Source: Candidatus Palauibacter scopulicola (GTDB lineage Bacteria > Gemmatimonadota > Gemmatimonadetes > Palauibacterales > Palauibacteraceae). Taken from it: a stretch of DNA of 50,266 bases. The translations under genes were made by a program, and so were the position numbers. Position 1 is the stretch's first letter, and each line of letters begins with the position of its first letter. Under the pieces are notes generated by a model. That model was not told the DNA's origin. It was given only the letters and a program-made list of their open reading frames with translations, and searched no databases. The stretch is from positions 1 through 50,266 of the forward strand of contig NZ_CANPWG010000066.1 of NCBI RefSeq assembly GCF_947581915.1, written 5' to 3'. Shown one piece after another: positions 6,349-15,082 of the stretch.

Positions 6349-7545
6349 ATGAATGGAAAGCGGCGAACCCTCATCTTCGGCGTGGTTGCGGGCATCGCCC
6401 TCGCGCTGGCGTGCGGCCAGGCGGCCATGGACGACGGGGCCCAGGCCAGCGAGGGACAGGGCGTCGAGGCGCCGATGTTCGAGGTCGATCCGTTCTGGCC
6501 GAAACCGCTGCCGGACCACTGGGTGCTCGGCTCGGCGATCGGCGTGGGCGTCGACTCGCGCGACCACGTCTTCATCGTGCACCGGGGCAACCTCACCGAG
6601 CGCACCGAGGGCGGGGCCGACGCCGACCCGCCGATCGGCGACTGCTGCCGCGCCGCGCCCCCCGTGCTCGAGTTCGATCCCGAAGGGAACCTCGTCAACG
6701 CCTGGGGCGGCCCCTCCGAGGATTACGTGTGGCCGGGCTCGAACCACGGGATCACCGTCGACCACATGGACAACCTGTGGATCGGCGGCAACGGGCCGAA
6801 CGACACGCACATCCTGAAGTTCTCGCGCGACGGCGAGTTCCTCGCCTCCTACGGCGAGCCGGAGGCGGGGCCCGCGGCCGACAGCCACAGCGAGACGCGC
6901 TTCAACCGGGTGGCGAAGCTCGCGTTCGACGCCTCGGCCAACGAGGCCTACCTCGCGGACGGCTACGGCGGCCGCCGCGTCGCGGTGCTCGACGCCTCGA
7001 CCGGCGCCTTCAAGCGCTACTGGGGCGCCTACGGCAACGCGCCCGACGACACGCCCACGCCGCCCTACGACCCGGACGCGCCGCTCATCCAGCAGTTCCG
7101 CACGCCCGTGCACTGCGCCGAGCCCTCGCTCGACGGCCTCGTCTACGTGTGCGACCGTCCCAACGACCGCATCCAGGTCTTCCAGACGGACGGGACGTAC
7201 GTCGATGAGGTGCGGATCGCGCCGCGCACGCTGGGCGACGGGTCGACGTGGGACGTCGCCTTCTCGCGCGACGCGGACCAGAAGTACATGTACGTCGCCG
7301 ACGGCAAGAACATGCGGGTCTACATCATGGACCGCGCCTCGCTCGAGATCCTGACCAGCTTCGGCGACGGCGGCCGTCAGCCGGGCCAGTTCTTCGCCGT
7401 CCACAGCATCGCGACGGACTCGAACGGCAACATCTACACGACGGAGACCTACGAGGGGAAGCGCGTCCAGAAGTTCGTGTACATGGGCTTGGGCCCGGTG
7501 CCGGCCGAGCACCAGGGACCGCCCTGGCCGCGCGGCGACCAGTAG
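6349..7545 (+). CDS. NHL-repeat propeller lipoprotein, copy A
   Basis: 398 residues. The N-terminus is a lipoprotein signal with lipobox LALAC (Cys about residue 22) followed by a polar linker. The mature part is a six-bladed NHL propeller (GITVDHMDNLWIGGNG, YLADGYGGRRVAVLD, YVCDRPNDRIQVFQ, YVADGKNMRVYIMD). A Cys-Cys pair in DCCRAAP and a VHCAEPSLDG cysteine may form disulfides. AAGGAG lies about nine bases before the ATG. It is the upstream member of a tandem pair with the next gene. The ligand or activity is unknown; related propellers are often annotated as peptidyl-alpha-hydroxyglycine lyase-like. Confidence 0.82.
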   Translation: MNGKRRTLIFGVVAGIALALACGQAAMDDGAQASEGQGVEAPMFEVDPFWPKPLPDHWVLGSAIGVGVDSRDHVFIVHRGNLTERTEGGADADPPIGDCCRAAPPVLEFDPEGNLVNAWGGPSEDYVWPGSNHGITVDHMDNLWIGGNGPNDTHILKFSRDGEFLASYGEPEAGPAADSHSETRFNRVAKLAFDASANEAYLADGYGGRRVAVLDASTGAFKRYWGAYGNAPDDTPTPPYDPDAPLIQQFRTPVHCAEPSLDGLVYVCDRPNDRIQVFQTDGTYVDEVRIAPRTLGDGSTWDVAFSRDADQKYMYVADGKNMRVYIMDRASLEILTSFGDGGRQPGQFFAVHSIATDSNGNIYTTETYEGKRVQKFVYMGLGPVPAEHQGPPWPRGDQ

Positions 7546-7601
7546 ACGGAAGGACCGGCCCGAAAGGACCGGCACGGAAGGACCGACGAGGAGGTATGGC
7601 C

Positions 7602-8819
7602 ATGAACGGCAAGCGGCGAGTCGTCATTGGTGGCGTGGTTTCCGGCGCGGTCATCGCGCTCGCCTGCGGGCAGGCCGCGATGGACGACGCGGACTCGACC
7701 GCGGGCTCGGCCGACCCGGGCTCGGGCGGCGCGGGGCAGGGCGTCGAGGCGCCGATGTTCGAGGTCGACCCCTTCTGGCCCAGGCCCCTGCCGGAACACT
7801 GGCTCCTCGGTTCCACGGTCGGGGTCGGCGTGGACTCGCGCGACTACGTGTTCATCATCCATCGCCGCGCCTCCATCAACCCCGGCACGGAACTGGGACT
7901 CGACGCGGATCCGCCGACCAGCGAGTGCTGCCGGGCGGCGCCGGAAGTGCTCGTGTTCGACCCCGAGGGCAACCTCGTGAACTCGTTCGGAGGCCCCTCC
8001 GACGACTACGTGTGGCCCGAGTCGAACCACGGGATCACGGTCGACCACATGGACAACGTGTGGATCGGCGGCAACGGGGCGAGCGACTCGCACATCCTCA
8101 AGTTCTCGCGCGACGGCGAGTTCCTCGCTTCCTACGGGCAGCCGCAGGTGGGGATGGAGCCCGACAGCCACAGCGAGACGCGCTTCAACCGGGTGGCGGA
8201 GGTCGGCTTCGACGCGGAGGCGAACGAAGCCTACGTCGCGGACGGCTACGGCGGCCGCCGCGTCGCCGTGCTGGACGCGTCGACCGGCGCCTTCAAGCGC
8301 TACTGGGGCGCCTACGGCAACGCGCCCGACGACACCCCGCCGCCCCTCTACGACCCGGACGCGCCCCCCTCGCAGCAGTTCCGGACTCCGGTGCACTGCG
8401 CGCAGCCCTCGCTGGACGGTCTGATCTACGTCTGCGACCGCGCGAGCGACCGCATCCAGGTCTTCCAGCGGGACGGGACGTTCGTCGACGAGGCGATGAT
8501 CGCGCCGCGCACGCTGGGCGCCGGCTCGACCTGGGACCTCGCCTTCTCGCGCGATCCGGAGCAGCGGTACATGTACGTCGCCGACGGGTCGAACCACCGC
8601 GTGTACGTCATGGACCGCGCCTCGCTCGAGGTGTTGACGATGTTCGGCGACGGCGGCCGCCAGCCGGGACAGTTCATCGGCGTCCACAGCGTGGCGACCG
8701 ACTCGAGGGGCAACGTCTACACGACCGAGACGTACGACGGAAAGCGCATCCAGAAGTTCGTGTACATGGGCATGGGCCGCGTACCCCCCGAACAGGGCCC
8801 CCTCTGGCCCGGCCGCTAG
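7602..8819 (+). CDS. NHL-repeat propeller lipoprotein, copy B
   Basis: 405 residues, paralogous to the preceding gene along its full length (I judge roughly 80% identical by eye), including the MNGKRR start, the lipobox (IALAC) and all propeller blades. ATG 7602 is chosen over ATG 7596 because GAGGAGG at 7588-7594 is then seven bases away and because copy A begins at the equivalent codon. The linker after the lipid-anchored Cys is longer than in copy A and rich in Gly, Ser and Asp. A 56-bp stretch (8280-8335) is identical to 6997-7052 in copy A. The gene ends 13 bp from the convergent ATPase gene. Confidence 0.82.
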   Translation: MNGKRRVVIGGVVSGAVIALACGQAAMDDADSTAGSADPGSGGAGQGVEAPMFEVDPFWPRPLPEHWLLGSTVGVGVDSRDYVFIIHRRASINPGTELGLDADPPTSECCRAAPEVLVFDPEGNLVNSFGGPSDDYVWPESNHGITVDHMDNVWIGGNGASDSHILKFSRDGEFLASYGQPQVGMEPDSHSETRFNRVAEVGFDAEANEAYVADGYGGRRVAVLDASTGAFKRYWGAYGNAPDDTPPPLYDPDAPPSQQFRTPVHCAQPSLDGLIYVCDRASDRIQVFQRDGTFVDEAMIAPRTLGAGSTWDLAFSRDPEQRYMYVADGSNHRVYVMDRASLEVLTMFGDGGRQPGQFIGVHSVATDSRGNVYTTETYDGKRIQKFVYMGMGRVPPEQGPLWPGR

Positions 8820-8832
8820 TTCGACTGCGCGT

Positions 8833-10080
8833 TCAGCCGTTCTCCGCTTCGTGTTTGACTCTTTGGAGAATTGCTTGATCAACCACGGAACGAACCGTCG
8901 GAGAGACCCCTCTCAGCCGGATCGCGTTCATGAATCGTAGCGCGCCGATCCGCACGAAGAGCTTGCCGAGGAACTCGTCGGCAAAGCTGCTGGAAACGAT
9001 GGATACGCCATCGAAGTCCACGTTGATCGGGTGGGTCGGGTACATGGCCATGAGCTTCTCGATCTTCGTGCGGGTCGATCTCCCCGAGAACCTCGACCCC
9101 ACCGAGCCGGCCTCTTTCCTGACGACGAAGTTGAGAACGTCGTCGGTCGCGTCTTCGTAGCGAAGCTCGACGTAGTCAGCCGAGTCAAGCCGCTCCGGAT
9201 TCTCGAGAGCGCGCCACAATGCCTCGGGCTCCGAGTAGTCCAGCCGGACGACCACGAGTGTGCCGGTGACGGGGATACTTTCGTCGCGGGCGCCGGCATC
9301 TGAACCGATACTGGCGTAGCCGGAGTGGATCTCGAAGTGGCCCGCGCCCACGCTGGAGGCCTGGTGGGTGCCGAACAGACCATGCCCCATTCCCTCGGCG
9401 GTGCTGGTGACTCCGCGCTCGATCGAACGTTCAAGAGCTTCAACGTCGGATAGCTTGGGCATCGTCGTTCTCATCGCGCGTGGGATTCCCCGTCCCCCAT
9501 CGGCGACGACGAACTCCAGTTGCTGTCTCGCCGGATACTGACTCAACTGAACAAGTCCGCCCTGGGAACAATCAGCATGCCGAAGCACGTTGTCCACGAC
9601 CTCGAACACCGTCCAGTCGAAAGCAGCCAGGTCCCGCTTCGTCAGTTCGGCCGAGGAAGAAAGCACCGCGTCATTGATTTGAGATACGATCTCCTCCTGC
9701 TCATCCGGGGACGTAAACCGCCGCGCCGGAAGAACATCGGTGGGTTGCCACGTCGATCTCTCGAATTTCCCTGGAGTTGCCAGGTGCGCCCAGTTGGCGT
9801 TGGTAAACAGGCGTCTCAGCTTACCCTCGGCGGGACGAATCAAAGTGAAGTCTACATCCAGTTCGTCCCGCAGCCGTGCGCATGTGGCCAGGACCGCGAG
9901 CATCGGGCCGGGGAACGCGAGCTTGGCCTCAGAGAAATCCAGCTTAACGTCCGTAAATCCCTTGACGTGCGTAGCTTGGTGCATTGCCGCGAGGACAACC
10001 CGGAACGAACCGAGGACGAGGTCGCCCGCGATCCGAACGTGACCCCCTTCGCGCTCAACATGGAGACTGCCGGGATTCAT
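8833..10080 (-). CDS. STAS-like / HATPase / DUF4325 fusion protein
   Basis: 415 residues in three parts. Residues 1-115 look STAS-like (VKLDFSEAKLAFPGPMLAVL). Residues 120-280 are a GHKL histidine-kinase-type ATPase with N-box FEVVDNVLRHA (E160, N164), G1 box VADGGRGIP (D194) and G2 box GMGHGLFG (230-237). Residues 325-410 match the STAS-like DUF4325 pattern (VDFDGVSIVSSSFADEFLGKL, given here as VDFDGVS then SSSFADE at 363-369). There is no membrane segment and no receiver or HisKA domain. The parts recall anti-sigma kinases and their antagonists fused in one chain, but the target is unknown. Its GC content is visibly lower than that of its neighbours, which suggests horizontal transfer. No partner gene is adjacent. 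Confidence 0.75.
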   Translation of the reverse strand: MNPGSLHVEREGGHVRIAGDLVLGSFRVVLAAMHQATHVKGFTDVKLDFSEAKLAFPGPMLAVLATCARLRDELDVDFTLIRPAEGKLRRLFTNANWAHLATPGKFERSTWQPTDVLPARRFTSPDEQEEIVSQINDAVLSSSAELTKRDLAAFDWTVFEVVDNVLRHADCSQGGLVQLSQYPARQQLEFVVADGGRGIPRAMRTTMPKLSDVEALERSIERGVTSTAEGMGHGLFGTHQASSVGAGHFEIHSGYASIGSDAGARDESIPVTGTLVVVRLDYSEPEALWRALENPERLDSADYVELRYEDATDDVLNFVVRKEAGSVGSRFSGRSTRTKIEKLMAMYPTHPINVDFDGVSIVSSSFADEFLGKLFVRIGALRFMNAIRLRGVSPTVRSVVDQAILQRVKHEAENG

Positions 10081-10154
10081 CGTACTCGTCTCGTGGAACG
10101 GGTGCGCTTTGGCCCGCCAATGCTACCGTTGGCAGACATGTCCAACAAGCTTGA

Positions 10155-12728
10155 TCAGGAGACCTGCAGGCGGGCGTAGAGGTAGCGGCCGTTGAACCCC
10201 ATCGCCGAGAAGGAGCGGTAGGGGAAGATCCCTCCGAACGCGTCCACCCGCGCCGGGAAGGCGTCGAAGAGGTTCTCGCCGCCGACCGTGAGCCGCCACC
10301 CTCCCGCCACGTCGACGTGGACGCGCGCATCGAAGGCGACCTTCGGCTGGAGGAGCCGGATCCTGTGGGGGTGCTCGCCGACGCCGAGCGCGCGCAGTTC
10401 CTCCTGCGCCCCGTAGACGTTCGCCCCGAGGCCGACCTCGAACGCCCCGCTCGTGAAGCTAGTTTCGAACCTGCCGCGCCAGTCCGGCCGCCCCTCCTCG
10501 AGGAAATGGACGTCGAACCCGTCGTAGATCCGGAACGATTCGTCCCGCAGCGCCTCGTTTTCATGCACGCAGACCGCGATGTCGTCCTCCGGGCAGCGCC
10601 CGCGCACCTGCCCCCAGCCCACCGAGGCCCCGAGTTCGAGGCGTGAGGCGTCCCCGAGCCGCCGCCCCCACGTGAGCGCCGCGTCGACGCCGTACGAGCG
10701 CAGGTCGATCGCGTTGGCGAAGAAACGGACCGATTCCGCGGCGAAGTCCGCCAGCAGGTGATCGACCAGGCCGCTGGCGCCTTCCGCGAGCGGGTTGGAG
10801 AGGAGGATGGCGTCGTCGACCTCCGTCGCGTAGCCGTCGATCGTGAAACGCAGGCCATCGGCGGGCGCGAGCGCGAACCCCGCGCTGACGGAGCGCGACT
10901 TCTCCCCCCGGAGGGGCGACGCGCCGACCGCCCCGGCTTCCGGAGCGTCCACCGGGAACGTGCCCGCCTCGAACCCGGCGATCGCGCCCGGCTCGTCCGG
11001 GTCCTCGCGGCGTCCCGCCGTGACGTGTCCGTAGCGGGACTGGCTCAGCGCGGGCGGCCGGAATCCCGTGGAGGCGCTCGCCCGGAAGGCGGCGGCCCCG
11101 GAGAGGGCCAGGCGCAGCCCGAGCTTCCCGGTCAGCGCGCCGCCGACATCGCTGAAGCGCTCGTAGCGTCCGGTCGCGGAGAGCAGGAGCGGCCGCAGGA
11201 GCGGCGCGTCGACCTGGCCGTGGAGGCTGTAGCTCGACCGGTACCAGATCCCGGTCTCCTCGGGCCGGAAGCCGGTGAAGCGCTGGGAGCCCGCCGCCGC
11301 GATGCCGCCGCTCTGGGTCGGGTGGAAGCCGTCCACCCTCGACGCGGGTTCCCCCGCCAGGATGCGGTAGCCGTCGAGGCGGAACGTGGCCCCGAGGGCG
11401 ACGCGTAGCGGCCCCGCGCCGAGTCCCGTCTCGATCCGGCGCCCGATGTCCGCGTTCGCGAGCAACTGGTGGGTCTCGAGCGCGCCCGTGGAGAACCGGG
11501 TCCGGTTCGGAATCCCCGGGTCGTCCGCGGTCCCCGGGATCCCGTCCGCGCCGGGGGCGCACGCCGTGTCGAGACAGGGCCCGAGCGACGGGTTGAGCGT
11601 GTCGAACAGGTCGTGGTCGACCCGGTTCGAGCCGTACTGGGTGCTCAGGTCCCAGCTCCACCCGCGCCCCGCGTCCGCCTCGGAGCCGATCTCGGACCCA
11701 GCCTCGGGGCGGCGCCGGAAGCCGGTGACGAGCGACACGTCGCGGGTGTCGGCGTCGAACTGCGGCAGGAAGCCGAGTGGATGGATCCCCGGCCAGTTAC
11801 GGTCGTCCATCGAGCGCACGAAGAAGCCCGCGTGCCGGTCCCGGCGCCGACTGTAGCCTCCGAAGGCGTAGAACTCGGCCCCGCCGGGGCGCTCGCCCGC
11901 CGCCGCGAGGGGGAGTTCGAAGTTGGCGAACAACATGAAGTTCGAGGACTCGCCATCGCCCCACAGGTGGTTCGGCTGCGCCACCTCGTTGTGCTTGAGG
12001 ATGACGAGACCGCGGTCCACGAAGTCCGCGTCCCCGGGGAGGACCTGGTCGCGGCCGTCGGCCCCCGCGCGGTTCGTCGGCTCCCGCTGGCTGAACGCGC
12101 CCGTGAGGTTCAGGACGCCGCCGCGTCCGACCCCCAGCCCCCAGTGCCCCGAGAAGTCGTAACGCAGCCCGTCGTCATCCCATTCGTCCGGAAAGTGGTG
12201 GCCGACGGAGGCGATGAACTCGGGCGCCGAGACCGCGTTCCGGAGACGCAGGTCGATGACCCCCGCGATCGCGTCGGCGCCGTGCCGCGTCGGGCCCCCG
12301 CCGCGCGCGACCTCCACCCGGTCGATCGCCTGCAGCGGAAAGGCGTTCATGTCCACGCCGCTCGCGCCTGGAAAGGCGCCGGCGCCCCGCGTGTGCACGA
12401 CCGCGGTGGCGTGGCGGCGCTTCCCGTTCACGAGGACGAGCGTGTGGTCCGCCGACAGCCCGCGCAGTTGGAAGGGCCGCACGCCCGACGTAAGGTCCGC
12501 GACCTGCCGGCGCGGGAAGTAGGCCGACGGCAGAAGTTCGTTCAGGACGGAGGCGAGTTCCGCCTGTCCGGCCTCGAGAATCTCCGCCCCCGAGAAGACC
12601 TCGACGGTGTCGGCGCCGCCGCGCTCCGCCTGTCCGGTCTGCGCCGCGGCGGCCCGGGGCGCGGCGGCGGCGTACGCCACGGCGCCGGCAAGGAGCAGCG
12701 TCCCGAGCGCGAACCGCGCGCCGTTCAA
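10155..12728 (-). CDS. TonB-dependent outer-membrane receptor
   Basis: 857 residues with a signal peptide, an N-terminal plug (about 40-165; SAYFPRRQ, then RPFQLRGLSADHTLVLVNGK and DRVEVARGGGPTRHGADAIAGVIDLRL) and a beta-barrel over the remainder, with the TonB receptor landmarks of a barrel (FRPPALSQSRYGH, NLFDAFPA near the C-terminus). It imports an unidentified ligand using TonB energy. The start is TTG at 12728; there is no other canonical start between it and the preceding stop (12741), and no clear Shine-Dalgarno sequence. Translation may be coupled to the plug-only gene, which ends 12 bp upstream. The chain ends in Ser rather than the usual aromatic residue. Confidence 0.85.
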   Translation of the reverse strand: MNGARFALGTLLLAGAVAYAAAAPRAAAAQTGQAERGGADTVEVFSGAEILEAGQAELASVLNELLPSAYFPRRQVADLTSGVRPFQLRGLSADHTLVLVNGKRRHATAVVHTRGAGAFPGASGVDMNAFPLQAIDRVEVARGGGPTRHGADAIAGVIDLRLRNAVSAPEFIASVGHHFPDEWDDDGLRYDFSGHWGLGVGRGGVLNLTGAFSQREPTNRAGADGRDQVLPGDADFVDRGLVILKHNEVAQPNHLWGDGESSNFMLFANFELPLAAAGERPGGAEFYAFGGYSRRRDRHAGFFVRSMDDRNWPGIHPLGFLPQFDADTRDVSLVTGFRRRPEAGSEIGSEADAGRGWSWDLSTQYGSNRVDHDLFDTLNPSLGPCLDTACAPGADGIPGTADDPGIPNRTRFSTGALETHQLLANADIGRRIETGLGAGPLRVALGATFRLDGYRILAGEPASRVDGFHPTQSGGIAAAGSQRFTGFRPEETGIWYRSSYSLHGQVDAPLLRPLLLSATGRYERFSDVGGALTGKLGLRLALSGAAAFRASASTGFRPPALSQSRYGHVTAGRREDPDEPGAIAGFEAGTFPVDAPEAGAVGASPLRGEKSRSVSAGFALAPADGLRFTIDGYATEVDDAILLSNPLAEGASGLVDHLLADFAAESVRFFANAIDLRSYGVDAALTWGRRLGDASRLELGASVGWGQVRGRCPEDDIAVCVHENEALRDESFRIYDGFDVHFLEEGRPDWRGRFETSFTSGAFEVGLGANVYGAQEELRALGVGEHPHRIRLLQPKVAFDARVHVDVAGGWRLTVGGENLFDAFPARVDAFGGIFPYRSFSAMGFNGRYLYARLQVS

Positions 12729-12740
12729 AGACGCGTTCTG

Positions 12741-13541
12741 CTAGCGGTCTCGCGTCGTAATGGCGATCGCGCCGACGAAGCCGTCTCCGCCGTAGCGAGC
12801 GGACGCCTCGGTACGCGACAGGATCTCGATCCGGCGGATCTCATCGATCGACAGGTCGCGGATCGCCCCGATCGCGTCGGGTTCCCGCCGCTCGTTGATC
12901 ATCACCTGGACCGACTGAATCGTGCCGGCGCGGGCGCTCGACGACGTCGCCGCCATGAGGAAGATCACCTCCCCCCTCCCGCTCAGGCGGTCGAACCGCA
13001 GCAGCTGGTGCCGCCGCAGCAGGTCGTACACGCTCATTTCGGGCAGGTCGAGGAGATCGTCGGCGCGGATGATCTCGGAGCTGAACGCCCGCCCGGAGCC
13101 CCCGCTGCCCCCTCCGGAAAGCGACCCGACCTCCTCCCTCACCTCGGGCTCGCCGGTGAGCGAGATGAAGAGGTCCTGCTGGGCGAGCGGCGCCGCCGTC
13201 GCGTACGGGACGGCCTCGCCGCGCCGGTCCCCGAGCAGGGCCCGCAGCGAGACCTCCATCTCCTTCGGCAGACCGCACAGGATGTAGAGGCCTTCGAGGT
13301 TGGTCTGGACTTCGATGCGCTGCCTGGCGTCGTCCTGCACCCAACTGGCGGCGACGGTCGCGCCGGGAACGGGGATTTGCGCCTCGGGATCCGTCAGGTA
13401 GCCCACGACGGCGGCTTGCGTCGCTTCGTCGCCCCCCGGACAGAAATCGACGAACGACTGGGCCGCCGCCGAATTCGCGATGACCAGAAAGATGATCAGA
13501 AACAGGACAGGCCCCGGAAGGCGCTGGAGCAGGTGCCGCAT
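12741..13541 (-). CDS. Barrel-less TonB plug-domain protein
   Basis: 266 residues: signal peptide (1-28), a carboxypeptidase-regulatory-like beta-sandwich (about 40-130; VVGYLTDPEAQIPVPGATV, LEGLYILCGLP), a Gly/Ser linker, then a TonB plug domain (about 150-264) that ends in DEIRRIEILSRTEASARYG followed by FVGAIAITTRDR. The chain stops exactly where a receptor's beta-barrel should begin. The stop is followed immediately by a complete TonB receptor gene in the same direction. It could be a periplasmic accessory to that receptor or a stabilised truncation. GGAGAGAG precedes the ATG. Confidence 0.75.
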   Translation of the reverse strand: MRHLLQRLPGPVLFLIIFLVIANSAAAQSFVDFCPGGDEATQAAVVGYLTDPEAQIPVPGATVAASWVQDDARQRIEVQTNLEGLYILCGLPKEMEVSLRALLGDRRGEAVPYATAAPLAQQDLFISLTGEPEVREEVGSLSGGGSGGSGRAFSSEIIRADDLLDLPEMSVYDLLRRHQLLRFDRLSGRGEVIFLMAATSSSARAGTIQSVQVMINERREPDAIGAIRDLSIDEIRRIEILSRTEASARYGGDGFVGAIAITTRDR

Positions 13542-13698
13542 GTCGATCTCTCTCCTCTCCGATGGTTCTCTCGGCCGCAGGACGCCCGTAGAATACTCCC
13601 CGTCCGATTCGCGTTTAGTCGGGGGCCCGGTCTGAAAGCCGACCGCCCCGATCTCTACTGACCCCGCAACATACCGTGGGTGCCGCCCCGCGCGTCAC

Positions 13699-13711
13699 GG
13701 AGGGACCTCTG
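13699..13711 (+). promoter_or_regulatory. Shine-Dalgarno sequence pointing to a CTG start
   Basis: GGAGGGA (13699-13705) lies four to five bases before CTG 13709, in frame with the PhoX-like gene. The in-frame GTG at 13676 has no such sequence in front of it. Confidence 0.5.
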
Positions 13712-15082
13712 AACAATATCGACCGACGAGACTTCGTGCGCCGCGCCGGACGCTGGGCCGGGACCGCCGCGCTCGCGCCCTCGCTCGCGGGTCTCGCGGC
13801 GCGCGCCCGGCCGGCGGCCGCGTCCACGCGCGGGACGGCTCGCGGATCCGCCGCATATGGACCCCTGCGCCCTGCGGGTCCGGAACTCGCGCTCCCCGAA
13901 GGGTTCTCCTACGCCCTCCTCAGCGTGGAGGGCCGCCCGATGTCCGATGGCCGGCCCACGCCCCGCGCGCACGACGGCATGGGGCTCTTTCCGGTGAGCG
14001 ACGACGTCGTCCGCCTGGTCCGAAACCATGAGGATCAGGACCCGCCCGGCCTCGCGGTCCCGCTCGTGTCCCCCGAACTGGCGTACGATCCCCTCGCGGG
14101 CGGCGGCACGACAACGCTGGAGGTCCGGATCGAGGCGGATGGGCGTGCGGTCCTCGTGCGCGACTTCGTGAGCGCGGGGGGGACGATGATCAACTGCGCC
14201 GGGGGGACGACGCCGTGGCGCAGTTGGCTGACGTGCGAGGAGACGACCTTCGGACAGGGGCGCGGCTGGACCGTGCCGCACGGGTACGTGTTCGAGGTCC
14301 CCGCCGATGCGGACGAGCCGGTCCGGGCCGAGCCGCTGCGGGACATGGGACGGTTCACGCACGAGGCCATCGCGGTGGACCCCGCGACGGGGTTCGTCTA
14401 CGAGACGGAGGACTACAACCGCCGCTCCGGCTTCTATCGCTTTCGGCCGCATACGCCCGGCGTCCTCCGGGACGGGGGCGCGCTGGAAATGCTCGCCGTG
14501 CGGGGGGAGCCGCAGGTGGATCTCCGCACCGGCCAGCGGCCGGGCGAGTGGCGCGGGGTCGAATGGGTGCCGATCGAGAACCCCGACCCGCCCGAGGCCG
14601 AGCGCAACGCGACCACGGTGTGGATGGAGGGGTTCGAGGCGGGCGGGGCCCGGTTCTCCCGGCTCGAGGGCTGCTGGTACGCGGACCGGAGCATCTACTT
14701 CCATGCGACGAACGGTGGCGACACCCAACTGGGCCAGGTGTGGCGGTACGTGCCGGACGAGGAGGCGCTCGCCCTCGTCTTCGAGTCGCCCTCGGAGGAG
14801 GTGCTCTCCGGCCCGGACAACATCACGGTGAGTCCCCGCGGCGGCATCCTCATCTGCGAGGACAACTCGGGCGAGACGCACCTCCACGGGTTGTCGCCCG
14901 AGGGGGAGATCTTTCCCTTCGCCCGGAATATCCTGAACGCGCGCGAGTTCGCGGGCGCGTGCTTCAGTCCCGATGGACGGACGTTGTTCATCAACCTCCA
15001 GGGCGACACGATCTCGATGGGCCCCGGGAATCTCGGCTACACGTTCGCCATCTGGGGGCCCTGGGAGCGGGGGCCGCTCTGA
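13709..15082 (+). CDS. PhoX-like (DUF839) Tat-exported protein
   Basis: 457 residues if started at CTG 13709, 468 from GTG 13676. The start at CTG gives the typical Tat opening NNIDRRDFVRRAG (twin Arg at 6-7), a hydrophobic stretch and an Ala-rich cleavage region. The body matches PhoX/DUF839 proteins: LVRNHEDQ, NCAGGTTPWRSWLTCEE, GRFTHEAIAVDP, VYETEDYN, SGPDNITVSPRGGILICEDN and FAGACFSPDGRTLFINLQG. Known PhoX enzymes are periplasmic calcium/iron-dependent alkaline phosphatases; the conserved acidic and cysteine landmarks make phosphatase activity plausible but unproven. The gene is divergent from the plug-only gene and overlaps rlpA. Confidence 0.8.
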   Translation: MNNIDRRDFVRRAGRWAGTAALAPSLAGLAARARPAAASTRGTARGSAAYGPLRPAGPELALPEGFSYALLSVEGRPMSDGRPTPRAHDGMGLFPVSDDVVRLVRNHEDQDPPGLAVPLVSPELAYDPLAGGGTTTLEVRIEADGRAVLVRDFVSAGGTMINCAGGTTPWRSWLTCEETTFGQGRGWTVPHGYVFEVPADADEPVRAEPLRDMGRFTHEAIAVDPATGFVYETEDYNRRSGFYRFRPHTPGVLRDGGALEMLAVRGEPQVDLRTGQRPGEWRGVEWVPIENPDPPEAERNATTVWMEGFEAGGARFSRLEGCWYADRSIYFHATNGGDTQLGQVWRYVPDEEALALVFESPSEEVLSGPDNITVSPRGGILICEDNSGETHLHGLSPEGEIFPFARNILNAREFAGACFSPDGRTLFINLQGDTISMGPGNLGYTFAIWGPWERGPL

